Positions 10,811 through 22,571 of a stretch of 64,000 nt of DNA are shown piece after piece. The stretch lies in the NCBI GenBank assembly GCA_002803225.1, contig NXFV01001986.1:62001-126000 (forward strand), read 5' to 3'. The number at the start of each line of letters is the position of its first letter. Positions within the stretch are counted from its first letter, which is position 1. The notes beneath the pieces were generated by a model. That model had not been told where the DNA came from. It did not search any database and saw only the letters and a program-made list of their open reading frames with translations. The translations under genes and the position numbers were made by a program. The DNA comes from Gamarada debralockiae. Lineage: Eukaryota > Ascomycota > Leotiomycetes > Helotiales > Hyphodiscaceae.

Positions 10811-12277
10811 TTGGAGGGGCCCGAATACGGTAATAATTGAAATACTTCGATAGTGAATAAGCAGAGCACACGCTGTGTCTCAACTAAGACTCGTTATTTC
10901 ACATAGTAGTTATTGGACGCGTGGTGCGAAGGTTTATAATTGAAATGGGGTGTGTCTATGGCCAGGGAAAAGATGCGTTTCTATGTATGGCCAGTGAAAG
11001 GAAAGGAAACTGCAGAAGATGAAGCAGGGTCAAGATAGGAGTTAGGTATGAAGCAGGTACTTGACTCGGATGATATTTTGACTTTGTTGTGCCAGGAACA
11101 AGGGGTACATCAACGGTGCGAGGATCAGCACAAGATGTTGCGAATGTCAAATTGATACCTCGACATCACCACTACGCGCACTTTTTACGTACAACATCTG
11201 GACCGAGATATAAAATGGGCTATGTTGCAGTTCACTTGAATAGATTCTTTCTTGACATGTTGTCGAGATGACTACAAGCACTTCACGCCATGGGTAGGGA
11301 AAAGCCCGCTAAATTTGTTAGCAACGGACTGAACATTCTGAAATTCAAAAAACACCCACGTCAAGAGTGTAAAATACAATTCTAAGAGTAGGATCGGTAA
11401 ATTATATCTTTAGAGAGCCTTTAAAGTTGACAAAATATTTTTCTGATTTTTAGGTTGGAGTTATGTCCAGAATTCGTGTTTCTGAGGGCTGATTTTTTGG
11501 CCAAACGGCTACTGCAAATACTGGGAGAATTGCAAGCGAGGGAAGGATCGAGGGTTCGGGGACTGCAGGGAGGGATTTCGTCTCGGCCTGGTTACTGCAA
11601 AACCCCCGCTGTCCGCCTCACACTCCGCACGGCACATTACTCGTACAGTACTTGGGGCCAGACTTGAATTTTCCTCTGAAAGTCCGGTATCCCAGCTACA
11701 TTTTGCAATGCCGTTGCGATCTTCCATCATACGTAAGACTTTAATGCTGACAGCACGTCTAGCAATTTGAAGCCAATTGAGCCCTAGAGTGCATGCCTCA
11801 CTTTGATCGTCTTCACCCCTCACCTAATTCCGCAACATATTTTCAAGAACAACCCGTTTCCCGATCGTTTGGTTTGCGGCACAGTGCCTGAACACGGTAG
11901 GATCGCTGCAGGCACGTTTTCATATTCGCCACTCTGCCAAGCATTTTGATTGATTATACGAGCCTTCTCAAATAGGGGAGTCTCCGAAGAGCAATTTGCA
12001 TCCTGCCCAAGCTGGGGAGGAATGGAATTGCCCTGTATCCATTCTTACCCCGCTTTAAATGCAAAGCTGCCCATAATCCGCAGTGTCAGATTGCTAGCGT
12101 CTTGGAGAGCCCTACGGTCTGAAAAATTTACACCGAGAGCTCAAGCGCTGCATTTCTTGTTTTGTTTTTGTTTGCTTTTGTTGTTACTTCAATTCACTTG
12201 TGTTCATTTCCATCTGAGGTAGCTCTCTCCCCTCTTATCCCGTCGCGGACAAGGCACGTCTGGTTCCCTGAGTTGAG
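10811..12277. other. 1.5 kb intergenic region
   Basis: Divergent spacer between the SAT4-like gene and the hydrolase gene. The middle (about 11300-11460) is AT-rich. Frames of 64-104 codons on either strand show no family features. The last 150 bases carry C/T-rich promoter-like tracts before the hydrolase start. Confidence 0.5.
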
Positions 12278-13502
12278 ATGGTTTCGTTCGGCTCTCTCAT
12301 TGCGATCTTCGCACTTCTGTCTTCAAAAGTTGGAGCAACGCCGACGACAGTGCCCCCAGCAGAAGTACCGGCTTCGCGTTCCTACTTTTACGTCGGTGGC
12401 AATTATGTTACCACAAGTACCGGGACTTTGTTTGAGAACCAGATGTATGTGGAAAAGCTGTCGCCTACAACACCTAGCCAGCCCTATCCATTAGTTTTCA
12501 TTCATGGGCAAGCGCAAACCGGAACTGTAAGTCAAGTCTCTTCAGTGCTTCCAGAATATCCACATGATTGATTTTCGCGTTGCAGAATTGGTTGAACAAA
12601 CCAGACGGCGGAGCAGGCTGGGCGACGTATTTCCTGAAGCAAGGCTACACGGTCTATATAATTGATCAGACTGAGCGAGCGAGGAGTGCTTGGGACCCAT
12701 CTGGAAATACGACACAGACGACGTACTCGGCAGAGATTATCGAACAGCGCTTCACAGCTCCCGAAAAATTCAATCTCTGGCCTCAAGCAACGCTTCATAC
12801 ACAATGGCCGGGCGTAGGTTGCCCATCTTCTCTTCTCCAGCCAAATCTGAAATCAAACAGACAGGTCTGATGGGTGACCCTATATTCGATGAGTACTATG
12901 CTTCAAATGTACAATTTCAATCCAACACCGTCGTCCAAGAAACCAAAATGCAAGCCGCTGGTGCTGCTCTTCTCGACAAAATCGGTGCCGCAGTCCTGAT
13001 CTCCCATTCGCAGGGAGGACTGATGCCCTGGGTGATTGCCGACGTGCGACCTGCCCTTGTCAAAGCAATCGTGAGCATCGAACCCACCGGCCCACCATTC
13101 ATCGATGCGGTCTTTTCCAATGGCACTACGCGCCCTTATGGACTCACCGACATCCCCCTGACCTATTCCCCTGCGCCAACAAACTCTACGGCGCCCTTAC
13201 AAACTCAAGTTGTAGCGAACGATGAGCCGGGATTGGCAACGTGTATTATCCAAGCCTCGCCTGCCCGGCAGCTTGTGAATTTCATGAATATTCCGGTGCT
13301 GTTGGAAACGAGTGAGGCGAGTTATCATGCCGTGTATGATGATTGCACTTTTGCATTTTTGAAGCAAGCCGGTGTGCCGGCTGAGAGACTGAAGTTGGCG
13401 GATGTGGGGATTCATGGAAATGGGCATTTGCATTTCATGGAGAAGAATAGTGATCTGATTGCGGGTGCGTTGGAGGCGTGGATTAAGAAGAAGGTAGATT
13501 AG
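12278..13502 (+). CDS. Secreted alpha/beta-hydrolase (esterase/lipase-like)
   Basis: Three exons, 12278-12526, 12586-12813 and 12861-13502, GT-AG introns at phase 0, giving 372 residues. A signal peptide is evident (MVSFGSLIAIFALLSSKVGA), so the protein is probably secreted. The alpha/beta-hydrolase core shows the oxyanion strand YPLVFIHGQAQTGTNW. The nucleophile elbow ISHSQGG (Ser at about residue 208) follows, and a late His lies in IHGNGHLHFMEKNSDLIAG. The overall plan (HG.AQTG, WP..HTQWPG, SHSQGG) resembles fungal relatives of bacterial esterase-713-type enzymes. The substrate cannot be read from the sequence. The catalytic Ser and a plausible His are present, so an active enzyme is likely. 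Confidence 0.88.
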
Positions 13503-13859
13503 AGATTTAGATCTGTTGTTTCTGAGTCATCAGGCCCTACTCTTATCCATCACATGACTTTCAGGGGTAAAGTGAAATCCCCCTCTCTCTAGCGAGACGA
13601 CTTCATGGTGCCGAAGTCTCAGCCAGGTATTTGTTCAATCCTTTCAAGTTATCTCAAATACTTCCTCCCCTAGCATATCAAATGGAATGCCCGAATATGG
13701 TTGGTGCATCGGCAGCAAGCCATCAAAGCCTTCTTCTCCTCTTCGTCCTTAATATCTCAAGATATTTTTCGCAGTGAGCGGAAAGGACGTGGGACTTATT
13801 TCCCCATCCGAGAACGCTAGAAGGTAGACCGCATCGATCACATTGAATGTACCAGGCCT
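13503..13859. other. 3' flank of the hydrolase gene
   Basis: About 350 bases of AT/CT-rich sequence with no coherent frame. Confidence 0.4.
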
Positions 13860-14716
13860 TATGGATTTAAACGCATCATCATCGGCGACGTACATCCTCG
13901 GACCCAAATGATCTCATCACTGACTCGAGTCAAGGCATCAACGAGTCCCAGGAGATAGGACGAAAAGATAGAAGGAAGCTGTCTTGCTTCACTGCACCCG
14001 TGCATAGCGCACAGTACTATCATTGAAAAAGCGACTTGATGCCGTTCAACCACCACTCTGTATCAAAGTCTGCATCAAACTCATCATCTAATTCAGGATC
14101 AAATTCCTCCGGAGGCTTGGGGCATTTGTAGTGCAATCCAAGCGTACATCTAAAGAAATGGTTCAAATAGGGCCTCATAAATATACTGGCCGGTTAAGTG
14201 AGCACGCAAGAGCTTATAGAGATTGTTAACACCTGGAGCAACGGCGCAATCGTTTCTCCGGGACGAGTATGATGTCCAGACAACAGCTTGCAAGGATAAG
14301 ATATTTTGCAACAGCCTTATTCATGTCCGAAAAGGCGGAGCAAACGGTCAACTAGCTGACTCGGTATCGTGGAGGATAATCTTTCACAAGGCTTTGCCCA
14401 CACAACTAATGCATAACCTTGTCGTGCAATTCGAACATTGGTGCTGTCGACACTGACGCGATAAGTCGAAAAGATTCGTCGGGGGTGTGTACGGCGAAGC
14501 CAGCATCATCTCCAAGATCCTCAATGACCTTGCTGTGTTTCTCCACTCCAGAAGTTGAGTCAGTTCCTAACCAGCAAATAACACAATCAGCTTTCTAGTA
14601 TATTTACAGAATCAGGGGTACTTAGACATTCCTCTCTTCTACATCGTCTTGATTGATGTAGACGGCGTCAACCCACAGCCATTCACCATATCGATACCGA
14701 CCCTTTTGGGATAGAG
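13860..14716 (-). pseudogene. Decayed HET-domain (heterokaryon incompatibility-like) gene
   Basis: HET-domain proteins take part in non-self recognition in filamentous ascomycetes. On the reverse strand, 14705-14625 reads EWLWVDAVYINQDDVEERNV, the core HET motif, and is followed by a stop. 14600-14410 continues DCVICWLGTDSTSGVEKHSK, the VWLG segment, into FRLIASVSTAPMFELHDKV. Further downstream (about 14170-14056) an acidic block, FDPELDDEFDADFDTEWW, ends at a stop, and another open piece covers 14056-13859. Multiple stops interrupt the frame, and the N-terminal third of the domain is absent at 14716, where a gene in the opposite orientation begins. It is a truncated relic. Confidence 0.7.
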
Positions 14717-16560
14717 ATGTGCTTGGCGTGTTCTCTCTCAAAAAGCTTCTTCTCCGAAACGCGTAAGGGGGAGACAGCAATTTGTGCTGAACGGGAAAGC
14801 AGACAACGTCTTTGGGCCTTCGACTTCACTCTGCTATTTGAGCAAAGCATCCTCGCGATAGGCCCTTTATGCATCTTTCTCCTGATCTTGCCTTTGAGGC
14901 TTTTTTGGTTGTATCGCTCCAAAGCCGCCACCGTCGTCCCTCGATATTCCGTTTATGCGCGTAAAGCTGTATGTTTTTCTCGTGTCTACCTCCATCACTG
15001 CTACTTTAAGTTTTTGCTAACAATCACATCAAACCACCGTAGGCAGCCATATCGCTTCTTATTGGGCTTCATCTCGCGCTTCTGATACTATGGACGAACT
15101 CTAGCATCCAGACTTCAGCCTCCGTCCCATCTGCTGCCCTGGCATTCGCCGGTACACTGGTAATGTATCCTCTCTCATATCTGGAACACACTCCGTCCAT
15201 TCGCCCATCCACCCTCCTTGAGCTTTACCTGCTGCTATCATTGCTTCTCAACATCCCCCCAAGCGCGTACTATGTTTCTTCGTCATAGTGGAACCGCTAT
15301 TGCGGCCATTTTTGTGGCTAGCATTGCTGCTATGCTGATCGTTTGCATCCTGGAGGGTCGATATAAGACAAAGAATCTCAAGGAACCATGCAGGGAATAT
15401 CCGCCTGATGCAACTCACGGGGTATGGAGCCGTACATTCTTCTTATGGCTAAATCGCCTATTCGTAAAAGGTTTCAGGAGGCTTTTGTCTTTGAATGATC
15501 TCTGGCAGACGCCACCAGACTTGGTTTCTGAAAAGCCGCGGGATATGCAGGCAGTATGGAACCGACGCTGTAAGTGACGACTCCTTAACCTGAGCAATAG
15601 CTAACTCCACAAATAGCCAAACCAGAACGTTGTTACGCCGTGATTTGGGCATGTACAAAATGCCTCGCGTGGCCGTTACTTTCGGTTAAGCCTGCTCGTA
15701 TCTGTCTCATCGGCTTCAATTACGCGCAACCCTTCTTGATCAGCCGCATGATAAACTTCATTGGTGATCTCAGAACTCGTCTGGATACGACAATCATAAA
15801 TTGGGTCTCGTAGTTGCGGCGGTTCTGAGTATGTAGCTCTCGGAGTAATCCATTACCTCTTTTGTCCATATTTGCGAGCTTTATAGTATATTTTGCCTCA
15901 AAGGGTATATATTCAGAGCAAAGATATGTTTCTGAACTCACAAAAAAACTTGCTTGACTCTGTTTCTTTCTTATCAAGTTCCTGCTGACTCTGAGATTGT
16001 CAAAGTCTACGTCGGTGTAGCTATATCTACGGTAGGCTATACGCACCAGCTTTAGCGGTCAATTACGATGCTCCGTAGTGGACTTGTCGGACTCATTTTC
16101 AACAAGTCACTTATTCTGCGAGACGGTGTATATGATGAATCCGCTGCCGTTACCCTTATGAGCACGGATATTGACAGAATAGCGAATAGTATGCAGAATA
16201 TGCATGAAGTTTGGGCTCGCCTCGTCGAGGTGGCGATTGGTATCTGGCATCTCTCGATTCAGCTTGGTGCAGTCTCTGTAATCCCTATCATCGTTATAGT
16301 CGGTGAGTTTAGTCCGATTCATGACCCGTAGAACTTATTCTCTAACCTATACTCTTAGTGAGTGCTGCTATCAACACCCGAGTCTCAAAGATTGCGAGCG
16401 ACAAACAAAAGATCTGGAACGGAACTCTCCAGACTCGCATCGCTTCTACTGCTTCCGTGTTGGGCCGATCAAGGGCGTAAAGATGATGGGGTCTTGCAGA
16501 CAAGCTCTCTCAGAATATCCAAGGGAGTAGGCAGAACGGCTTTGCAGATCGCTCAGTCAT
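14717..16560 (+). pseudogene. Truncated ABCC-type ABC transporter
   Basis: N-terminal half of a multidrug-resistance-associated (ABCC) transporter. The TMD0 start reads WAFDFTLLFEQSILAIGPLC. An intron (about 14970-15042) leads to AAISLLIGLHLALLILWTNS. Near 15261 the frame shifts by one base and resumes as ARTMFLRHSGTAIAAIF, then THGVWSRTFFLWLNRLFVKG. A further intron leads to RCYAVIWACTKCLAWPLLSV and FNYAQPFLISRMINFIGDL. A broken stretch follows (about 15790-16060), then TMD1: MLRSGLVGLIFNKSLILRDG and AAVTLMSTDIDRIANSMQNM. After VSKIASDKQKIWNGTLQTR the frame breaks. No Walker A, signature or Walker B motif follows, so both nucleotide-binding domains are gone. It cannot encode a transporter. 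Confidence 0.85.
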
Positions 16561-16913
16561 CCGTCCGAATCTCTCATCCCCCCAAATCTGTTCTCAGTGG
16601 TTTGCACTTGGTGGAAAACCAAAAGGCTACCCTGGTACCTGCTGAGGAGGATGAGGCCACGCTCCTCATCCTTCAGGCCGCCGCGGGTACAGCTGCTGTG
16701 ACGACTCTTTCAGTCGAAGAGCACATCGTCGGAAATGAGGATGTCATCCAACCAGTCGCTCGCTTACCATCCGCAGGGCCGTCCTACCTTTCATTTCTGC
16801 TCAACCAAATTGAGAGCCTTAAGACTCGTGCCATTGATATCATAAGCGAGCTACGCAATATACTGGAAGGATTGGAGAGTAAAACCGTTTTAAAAGGGAT
16901 ATCTTCTTTGTAA
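16561..16913 (+). other. Unassigned open frame after the ABC transporter relic
   Basis: A frame open to the TAA at 16911-16913 encodes a hydrophilic peptide with LVPAEEDEATLLILQAAAG and a helical end (FLLNQIESLKTRAIDIISEL). It does not resemble the continuing ABCC sequence. It may be a fragment of another gene joined at a rearrangement point, or chance. Confidence 0.3.
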
Positions 16914-17121
16914 GGACATTCATGTGAGAGGAATAAATTTCCGGTGGAATCGTTCTTTTAGTTCTGAGAAGATGGTGTGGTTCTGAATATTGTCATTTGA
17001 TGGGTGTGGAAATCTTTCGAACTGAGATTTGTTTCGATTCGCTATCATGAAATCAGCTTCAAGTTTTGCTGCAAGATTCCCAGGTAACATTCATTGCTTT
17101 GAAGTTGAGACTTTATACAGA

Positions 17122-18050
17122 TCAAGTTCTCTGAAAAGTACACGGTAGTTCTTCCCACGGATCTACACCATGCCAACCATCAACTGCCGACCAAGGAAAG
17201 TTCAAAGCTGGCTTTCGACCGTCCATCGTTGGAAAAGGGAGATTGAGAACGAAAACCTCCGGCCTTGTAATTTGCCTAACAGGCTCTAATAGCACTCGGA
17301 TATTCTGCTCGTTGATACTCTTCCAGTAGAGATCCGTTACTCCAAGAATCACGTACAGGGTTCTCAAACACTGCAAAGATGAAATATTGTACCATATTTT
17401 GTTCCACCTAGCCTGACGACGGATCCAATCTTCTCGCACATCCTTTGAGCTGCCCTCTCCTGGCGGTAAGGGCGGATATCCTGGCAAGAACCAATACAAT
17501 CGGAGCGAGGTAATAGAATCTATGCGAGGCTGCAGAAGAATCAATGGGAGATGCTCCATCACAGCAACGTCCGAGACTGCGAAGACGTTTGATGAGTAGA
17601 GGCAATTGACCGTCCCCGAGTAACTATTCCAGGAAGAAATTCGGCATGAAGGTCTTGAATAGAAGTAAACAGAAAAGCAAGAAGCTTGAACTCACGATTG
17701 TCTGCACGTGAGAAGTAAGGACAACACTCGCCTTCCTTTTCTTATTGCTCCCAACAGAGGATTTCGACGACGACCTCGGCCAGTATTGCAGCTGCTGGGT
17801 TCTTCAGCGTCGCAAATCCGTACGGTGAGGCGCCTGCTTCTGAACCTAAGATGAAATGTATGTCCCTCTAGAACGGGTTTCCAGATTTGCTGGCGTATCT
17901 CTAAAAGGTAATACACTTGCCAAGGAGAAATGGAGAAGCGAGTCGGATTTGCTCGTCGATACGGCTCCTGGTGATGGTGGCGTGGTCAGCGACTCTCGCC
18001 CTACAAAGTCTATACGCGCTTCGGGGAAGCTGCTGCGGAGTTGATGGTTT
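17122..18050 (-). CDS. DUF7730-type fungal protein, 5' end unresolved
   Basis: Two exons on the reverse strand fit cleanly: an upstream one ending at 17696 and 17623-17122, joined by a GT-AG intron at phase 2. The upstream exon contains YYLLEIRQQIWKPVLEGHTF, the mould motif (L..L..EIRQQIW..VLGG) that opens DUF7730-type domains, then RVLSLLLTCRQS. The join gives CRQSYSGTVNCLYSSNVFAV, typical of the family (TCRQIYSEA..LYS.N.F). The last exon contains SITSLRLYWFLPGYPPLP and SLQCLRTLYVILG and ends TFQRT. Upstream of about 17916 the frame continues to a TGA near 17995, and the start exon is uncertain: candidate ATGs around 18130-18280 are in other frames. It may have a further intron or a frameshift. 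The function of the family is unknown. Confidence 0.6.
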
Positions 18051-18244
18051 GATAGGCGTCGTCGTTGCTGGGGTTCTGATTGCCCAAATTTGAAATTCGC
18101 CAACCAGATGAGGAAGGAATACGACATAGTGATTCGTGACAGGAGTTGTGGATTTGGAGATAGCAAAGACCAACAGAACACTGCTAAAGATAATAGTCGC
18201 TCGAAACGAGGTAAGGTAAGGGGGTTTGACGTGTAAGCGATCAC

Positions 18245-18411
18245 ATGTCGGATATATCGCGCTACTACGGCAACCCATTCAGTCGCTCGCTTAATTTCAA
18301 GAAATCAATCAAGACGCCTTCCGAACTCGCGACTGATCGCGTCTCCTCTGCATCTTTCTTCTCCTTCAACCTCATCCCAGTCTCTGCCATCACCCACCAA
18401 GGTTAATAACC
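18245..18411. promoter_or_regulatory. Promoter/leader of SPT16
   Basis: The sequence before the SPT16 ATG is C/T-rich (ctctgcatctttcttctcc around 18345), as in many fungal leaders. The bases before the ATG (aataaccATGG) give a good initiation context. Confidence 0.4.
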
Positions 18412-21400
18412 ATGGCAGAGATTAAAATCGACAAGAACCTCTTCCAGGAGCGATTATCACACTTCTATTCAGCATGGAAGGCCGACAAACGAAGTGGTGA
18501 CGCGCTGTTCAGCGGTGCCTCCTCGATCTTGGTATTGATGGGAAAGACCGAGGAAACTGCGCAATTTCAAAAGAATAATGCTATTCACGTATGTATCTCG
18601 AAGCTGAGGAGCTCAAGGAGATAGAAACTGACTCTGCCAAATAGTTCTGGTTGCTTGGTTACGAATTCCCTGCGACTCTCTTTTTGTTCACTCTCGATGC
18701 CCTTTACATTGTCACGACAGCGAAGAAGGGTATGTCTTATTCTGCGAATGGTACGCCGAAGGGATTGGAACCTAACAAGTCACAGCAAAGCATTTGGAGC
18801 CGTTGAAAGGCGGCAAGGTCGCACTCGAAGTTCTTGTCAGAGGCAAGGACGCCGAACAGAATGAGGCCCTCTTCAGAAAGATCACAGACAAGATCACAAG
18901 CGCAGGAGTGAGTCATAGTTTCGTTTGGAATGCTGTTTCCGAGCTGACGTAGTTGGTTTGCAGAAAAAAGTCGGAGTCCTACCAAAAGATACCTCCAACG
19001 GCCCGTTTATCGATGAGTGGAAGAAGATCTATGGCGACATCTCGAAGCAGGTGGAGGAAGTGGACATTGCGCCCGCACTGTCTGCTGCTGCCTTGGCTGT
19101 GAAGGATGAAAATGAATTGGTATGTAACATTTTGAATGAAATTAGATGGATCAGGCTGACTTCGTCACCAGCGCGCCATGCGAAATGCCTCGAAAGCTTG
19201 CATCGCACTCATGAACCCCTACTTCGTCGAAGAGATGTCGAATGTGCTGGATGAGGAGAAGAAGGTTAAACACAGCTCCTTGGCGAATAAGGTTGATAGC
19301 AAGCTCGATGACACGAAGTTTTGGACCACGGTCGAGCTCCCGGGCAAATCGAAGATGCCTTCGGATTTCGATCCATCGCAGCTGGACTGGACTCACGGTC
19401 CGATTATACAAAGTGGCGGTAAATTCGATCTCAAGATGAGTGCTCAAGTCGACGATGAGAACTTGCACGCCGGTATCATACTTGCTTCGATGGGATTACG
19501 ATACAAGTCATACTGCTCTTTAATTGCTCGGACATATTTGGTCGACCCGAACAAATCGCAGGAAAGCAATTACAAGCTTCTTCTGCAAGTTCACGGCCTT
19601 GTCATGAAGGAGATTCGCGATGGTGCAAATGTCAAGGACATCTATGCCAAAGCTCTGGCCATGGTTAGAAGCAAGAAGCCAGATCTGGAGAAGAACTTTC
19701 TGAAGAACGTCGGTGCGGGAATTGGTATCGAGACTCGGGACAGTACCTTGCTCTTGAATGGCAAGAGCACGAGAAGTCTGAAGGATGGAATGACTCTTTG
19801 TGTCACCACTGGCTTCAGTGATGTTGAGAATCCTAATCCCCAAGACAAGAAGAGCAAGGTCTACTCGATGGTGCTTTCGGATACCGTTCGTGTAACCAGC
19901 ACTGACCCAGTTATTTTCACTGGCGATGCTCCTTCGGATTTGGATGCAACTTCGTTCTTCTTCAAGGATGAGGATGAACCAGAGCCAACACCCAAGAAGG
20001 CGAAGAAAGATTCGACTGTGGGTGCTGTAGCCACGAAAAATATCACCAAGACCAAGTTGCGTGCCGAGCGATCAACCCAAGTTGATGAAGGAGCCGAAGC
20101 AAGACGACGCGAACATCAGAGAGAGCTTGCAAAAAAGAAGCAAGAGGAAGGCCTCGCACGTTTTGCAGAGGCTACCGGCAACGAAAATGGAGCTGCTGTC
20201 AAGAAATTCAAGCGCTTCGAGTCATACAAGCGCGACAATCAATTCCCTCCACGAGTTCGAGACCTAGCTATCGTCATGGACCAAAAGAACTCGACCGTTG
20301 TCCTTCCGATTATGGGTCGTCCGGTTCCATTCCATATCCAAACGATCAAGAACGCCAGTAAGAGTGACGAAGGAGAATTTGCGTTTCTTCGAATCAATTT
20401 CTTGTCACCCGGTCAAGGTGTTGGCCGAAAGGATGACCAACCATTCGAGGATGCATCGGCTCACTTTGTGCGAAGTTTGACATTCCGATCGCATGACGGA
20501 GATCGTCTTCAGGATATTGCCAACCAGATTGGTAATATGAAGAAGGATGCAGTGAAGCGTGAGCAGGAGAAGAAGGAGATGGAAGACGTTGTGGAGCAGG
20601 ACAAGTTGGTTGAGATTCGAAGTAAGTAATTCTACCCAGTTCAAAGTGCAAATCCCTAATTCTCTGTAGATCGTCGACCTGCTGTTATGGATAACGTTTT
20701 CATCCGTCCTGCCATGGATGGTAAGCGTGTTCCAGGAAAGGTCGAAATACATCAGAACGGTCTCCGATACCAATCTCCATTGAATACCCTGCACCGAGTG
20801 GACATCCTCTTCAGCAATGTCAAGCATTTGTTCTTCCAACCTTGTCAACATGAGTTGATCGTTATTATCCACGTTCATCTCAAGGATCCAATTCTGATCG
20901 GAAAGAAGAAGACTAAAGATGTCCAATTCTACCGGGAAGCTACCGATATTCAATTTGATGAGACTGGAAATCGAAAGCGCAAGTTCAGATATGGCGATGA
21001 AGAAGAATTCGAGCAAGAACAAGAGGAGCGAAGACGCCGTGCCGATCTCGATCGACAATTCAAGGCTTTCGCAGAGAAGATCGCCGAAGCTGGCAAGAAC
21101 GAGAACGTCGATGTTGATGTCCCCTTCCGTGAACTCGGCTTCAACGGTGTCCCATTCCGATCCAACGTCTTCTGTCAGCCATCTACAGATTGCTTGGTCC
21201 AACTCACCGAACCCCCATTCATGGTCATCACACTTGACGACATCGAAGTCGCACATCTCGAACGTGTCCAATTCGGTCTCAAGAACTTCGACATGGTCTT
21301 CGTCTTCAAGGATTTCCATCGAGCTCCATACCACATCAACACGATCCCCGTCGAATCCCTTGAAAATGTCAAGGAATGGCTCGACTCAGTCAATATCCCC

Positions 21401-21769
21401 TTTAGCGAAGGACCGCTCAACTTGAACTGGCCTACCATCATGAAGACCGTTACAGCGGACCCACATCAATTCTTCGTTGACGGAGGTTGGTCTTTCTTGG
21501 CTACCGATACCGACGATGAAGAAGATGAAGAGGAATCGGAAGAATCGGCCTTTGAGATGTCGGATAGTGAGCTGGCTGCTTCGGAAGAGAGTTCGGAGGA
21601 GGATAGCGATTTCGATAGTAATGCGAGTGCGGAGGCGAGCGATGATGCTAGTGATGATGATGCGAGTGAGGGCGAGGATTGGGATGAGTTGGAGAAGAAG
21701 GCGAAGCGGAAGGATAGAGAGAGTGGATTGGAGGAAGAGGATGCGCCAAAAAAGAAGAGAAAGCATTGA
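18412..21769 (+). CDS. SPT16: FACT complex subunit SPT16
   Basis: Histone chaperone that with Pob3 forms FACT and reorganises nucleosomes during transcription and replication. Six exons: 18412-18588, 18645-18729, 18786-18907, 18964-19119, 19172-20621, 20670-21769. All introns are GT-AG and phases close to 1029 residues, the normal length. The N-terminal aminopeptidase-like lobe starts [20 protein letters not shown] and includes [20 protein letters not shown]. The middle part contains [20 protein letters not shown] and the PH-like region [20 protein letters not shown]. The Rtt106-like part includes [20 protein letters not shown]. The last 80 residues are a strongly acidic tail followed by the basic end KKKRKH. 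Exons 1-4 are short, and the small introns near the 5' end are the main annotation hazard. Confidence 0.98.
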
Positions 21770-22571
21770 GCTTGACCTTGTAACTGTGCCACGTTTATGG
21801 GTTATGGGAGATTGTCTTAAGTTGCTTAGGGGAGGTGGTTGCCTTACGGCCGCTTTCTTTCTTGAGACTTCATTGGTGGTAGGCGGGCGTACGGTTTAGC
21901 GAAAAGGGCATTCAGATAGTGCTCAAGCTTGTGTTTTTGATCGATTGATAATGGCATATTTAGGTTGCCATTATTAGGAGGAAGCAAACGAATGCTGCAT
22001 CTTAATAATTACAATAAATCGACGATCATGCGACTCGACTTCTTCATTGTCCCCATCATCGGTGATGCTACGGCATACCGTGTTAATTGAAATTGAACAT
22101 ATGAACCTCCTTTCAATCGTTTTAGTGACTAGAGCGTCCACTTTTCTGGATCGATATCCTCTATTCCGCTCTTCTCGATGTCTAATTGAGAGCCAGTGAT
22201 CGAAGCTCTTATATCTGGGCTCCTTTCTCATCTCCATAAAGCGTTGAAGAATCATTATCTTTCCTGTTTTCCAATGAATGGGGTATCTCTTCTGCCGTGA
22301 GTGGAGCCTGGCTTCCATATGTATGTAAATGCATTCCATTCATTCTATACCTGAGAAAAGAGCAGACCCATTTCCTCCCAAGTATCTCGATAAGGAGAAA
22401 TAGAAACGAGAAGACTGCGCCGAGAACCGCTTTGCATGCCAAATCATTAACCCTTAAACAAACCACACCGGATCAAGGAAAGTACTTTCTGTCCTGATCG
22501 TCCATTTATAATACACCCCTCCTCCATTTCTGTGCATCTCCCCATTCTCAACTTCAACTTTTCCTGCTACT
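21770..22571. other. Convergent 3' region between SPT16 and the CDC50-like gene
   Basis: About 800 bases containing both 3' ends. AT-rich around 21920-22100. No gene recognised. Confidence 0.5.

Noticed and set aside
14683..14931. Reverse-strand frame that might extend the HET relic upstream
   Set aside because: It is the antisense of the first ABC transporter exon and shows no HET-domain sequence.
20405..21334. Reverse-strand open frame of 309 codons
   Set aside because: It lies wholly antisense to SPT16 exons 5 and 6, whose frame is beyond doubt; it is a by-product of codon bias.
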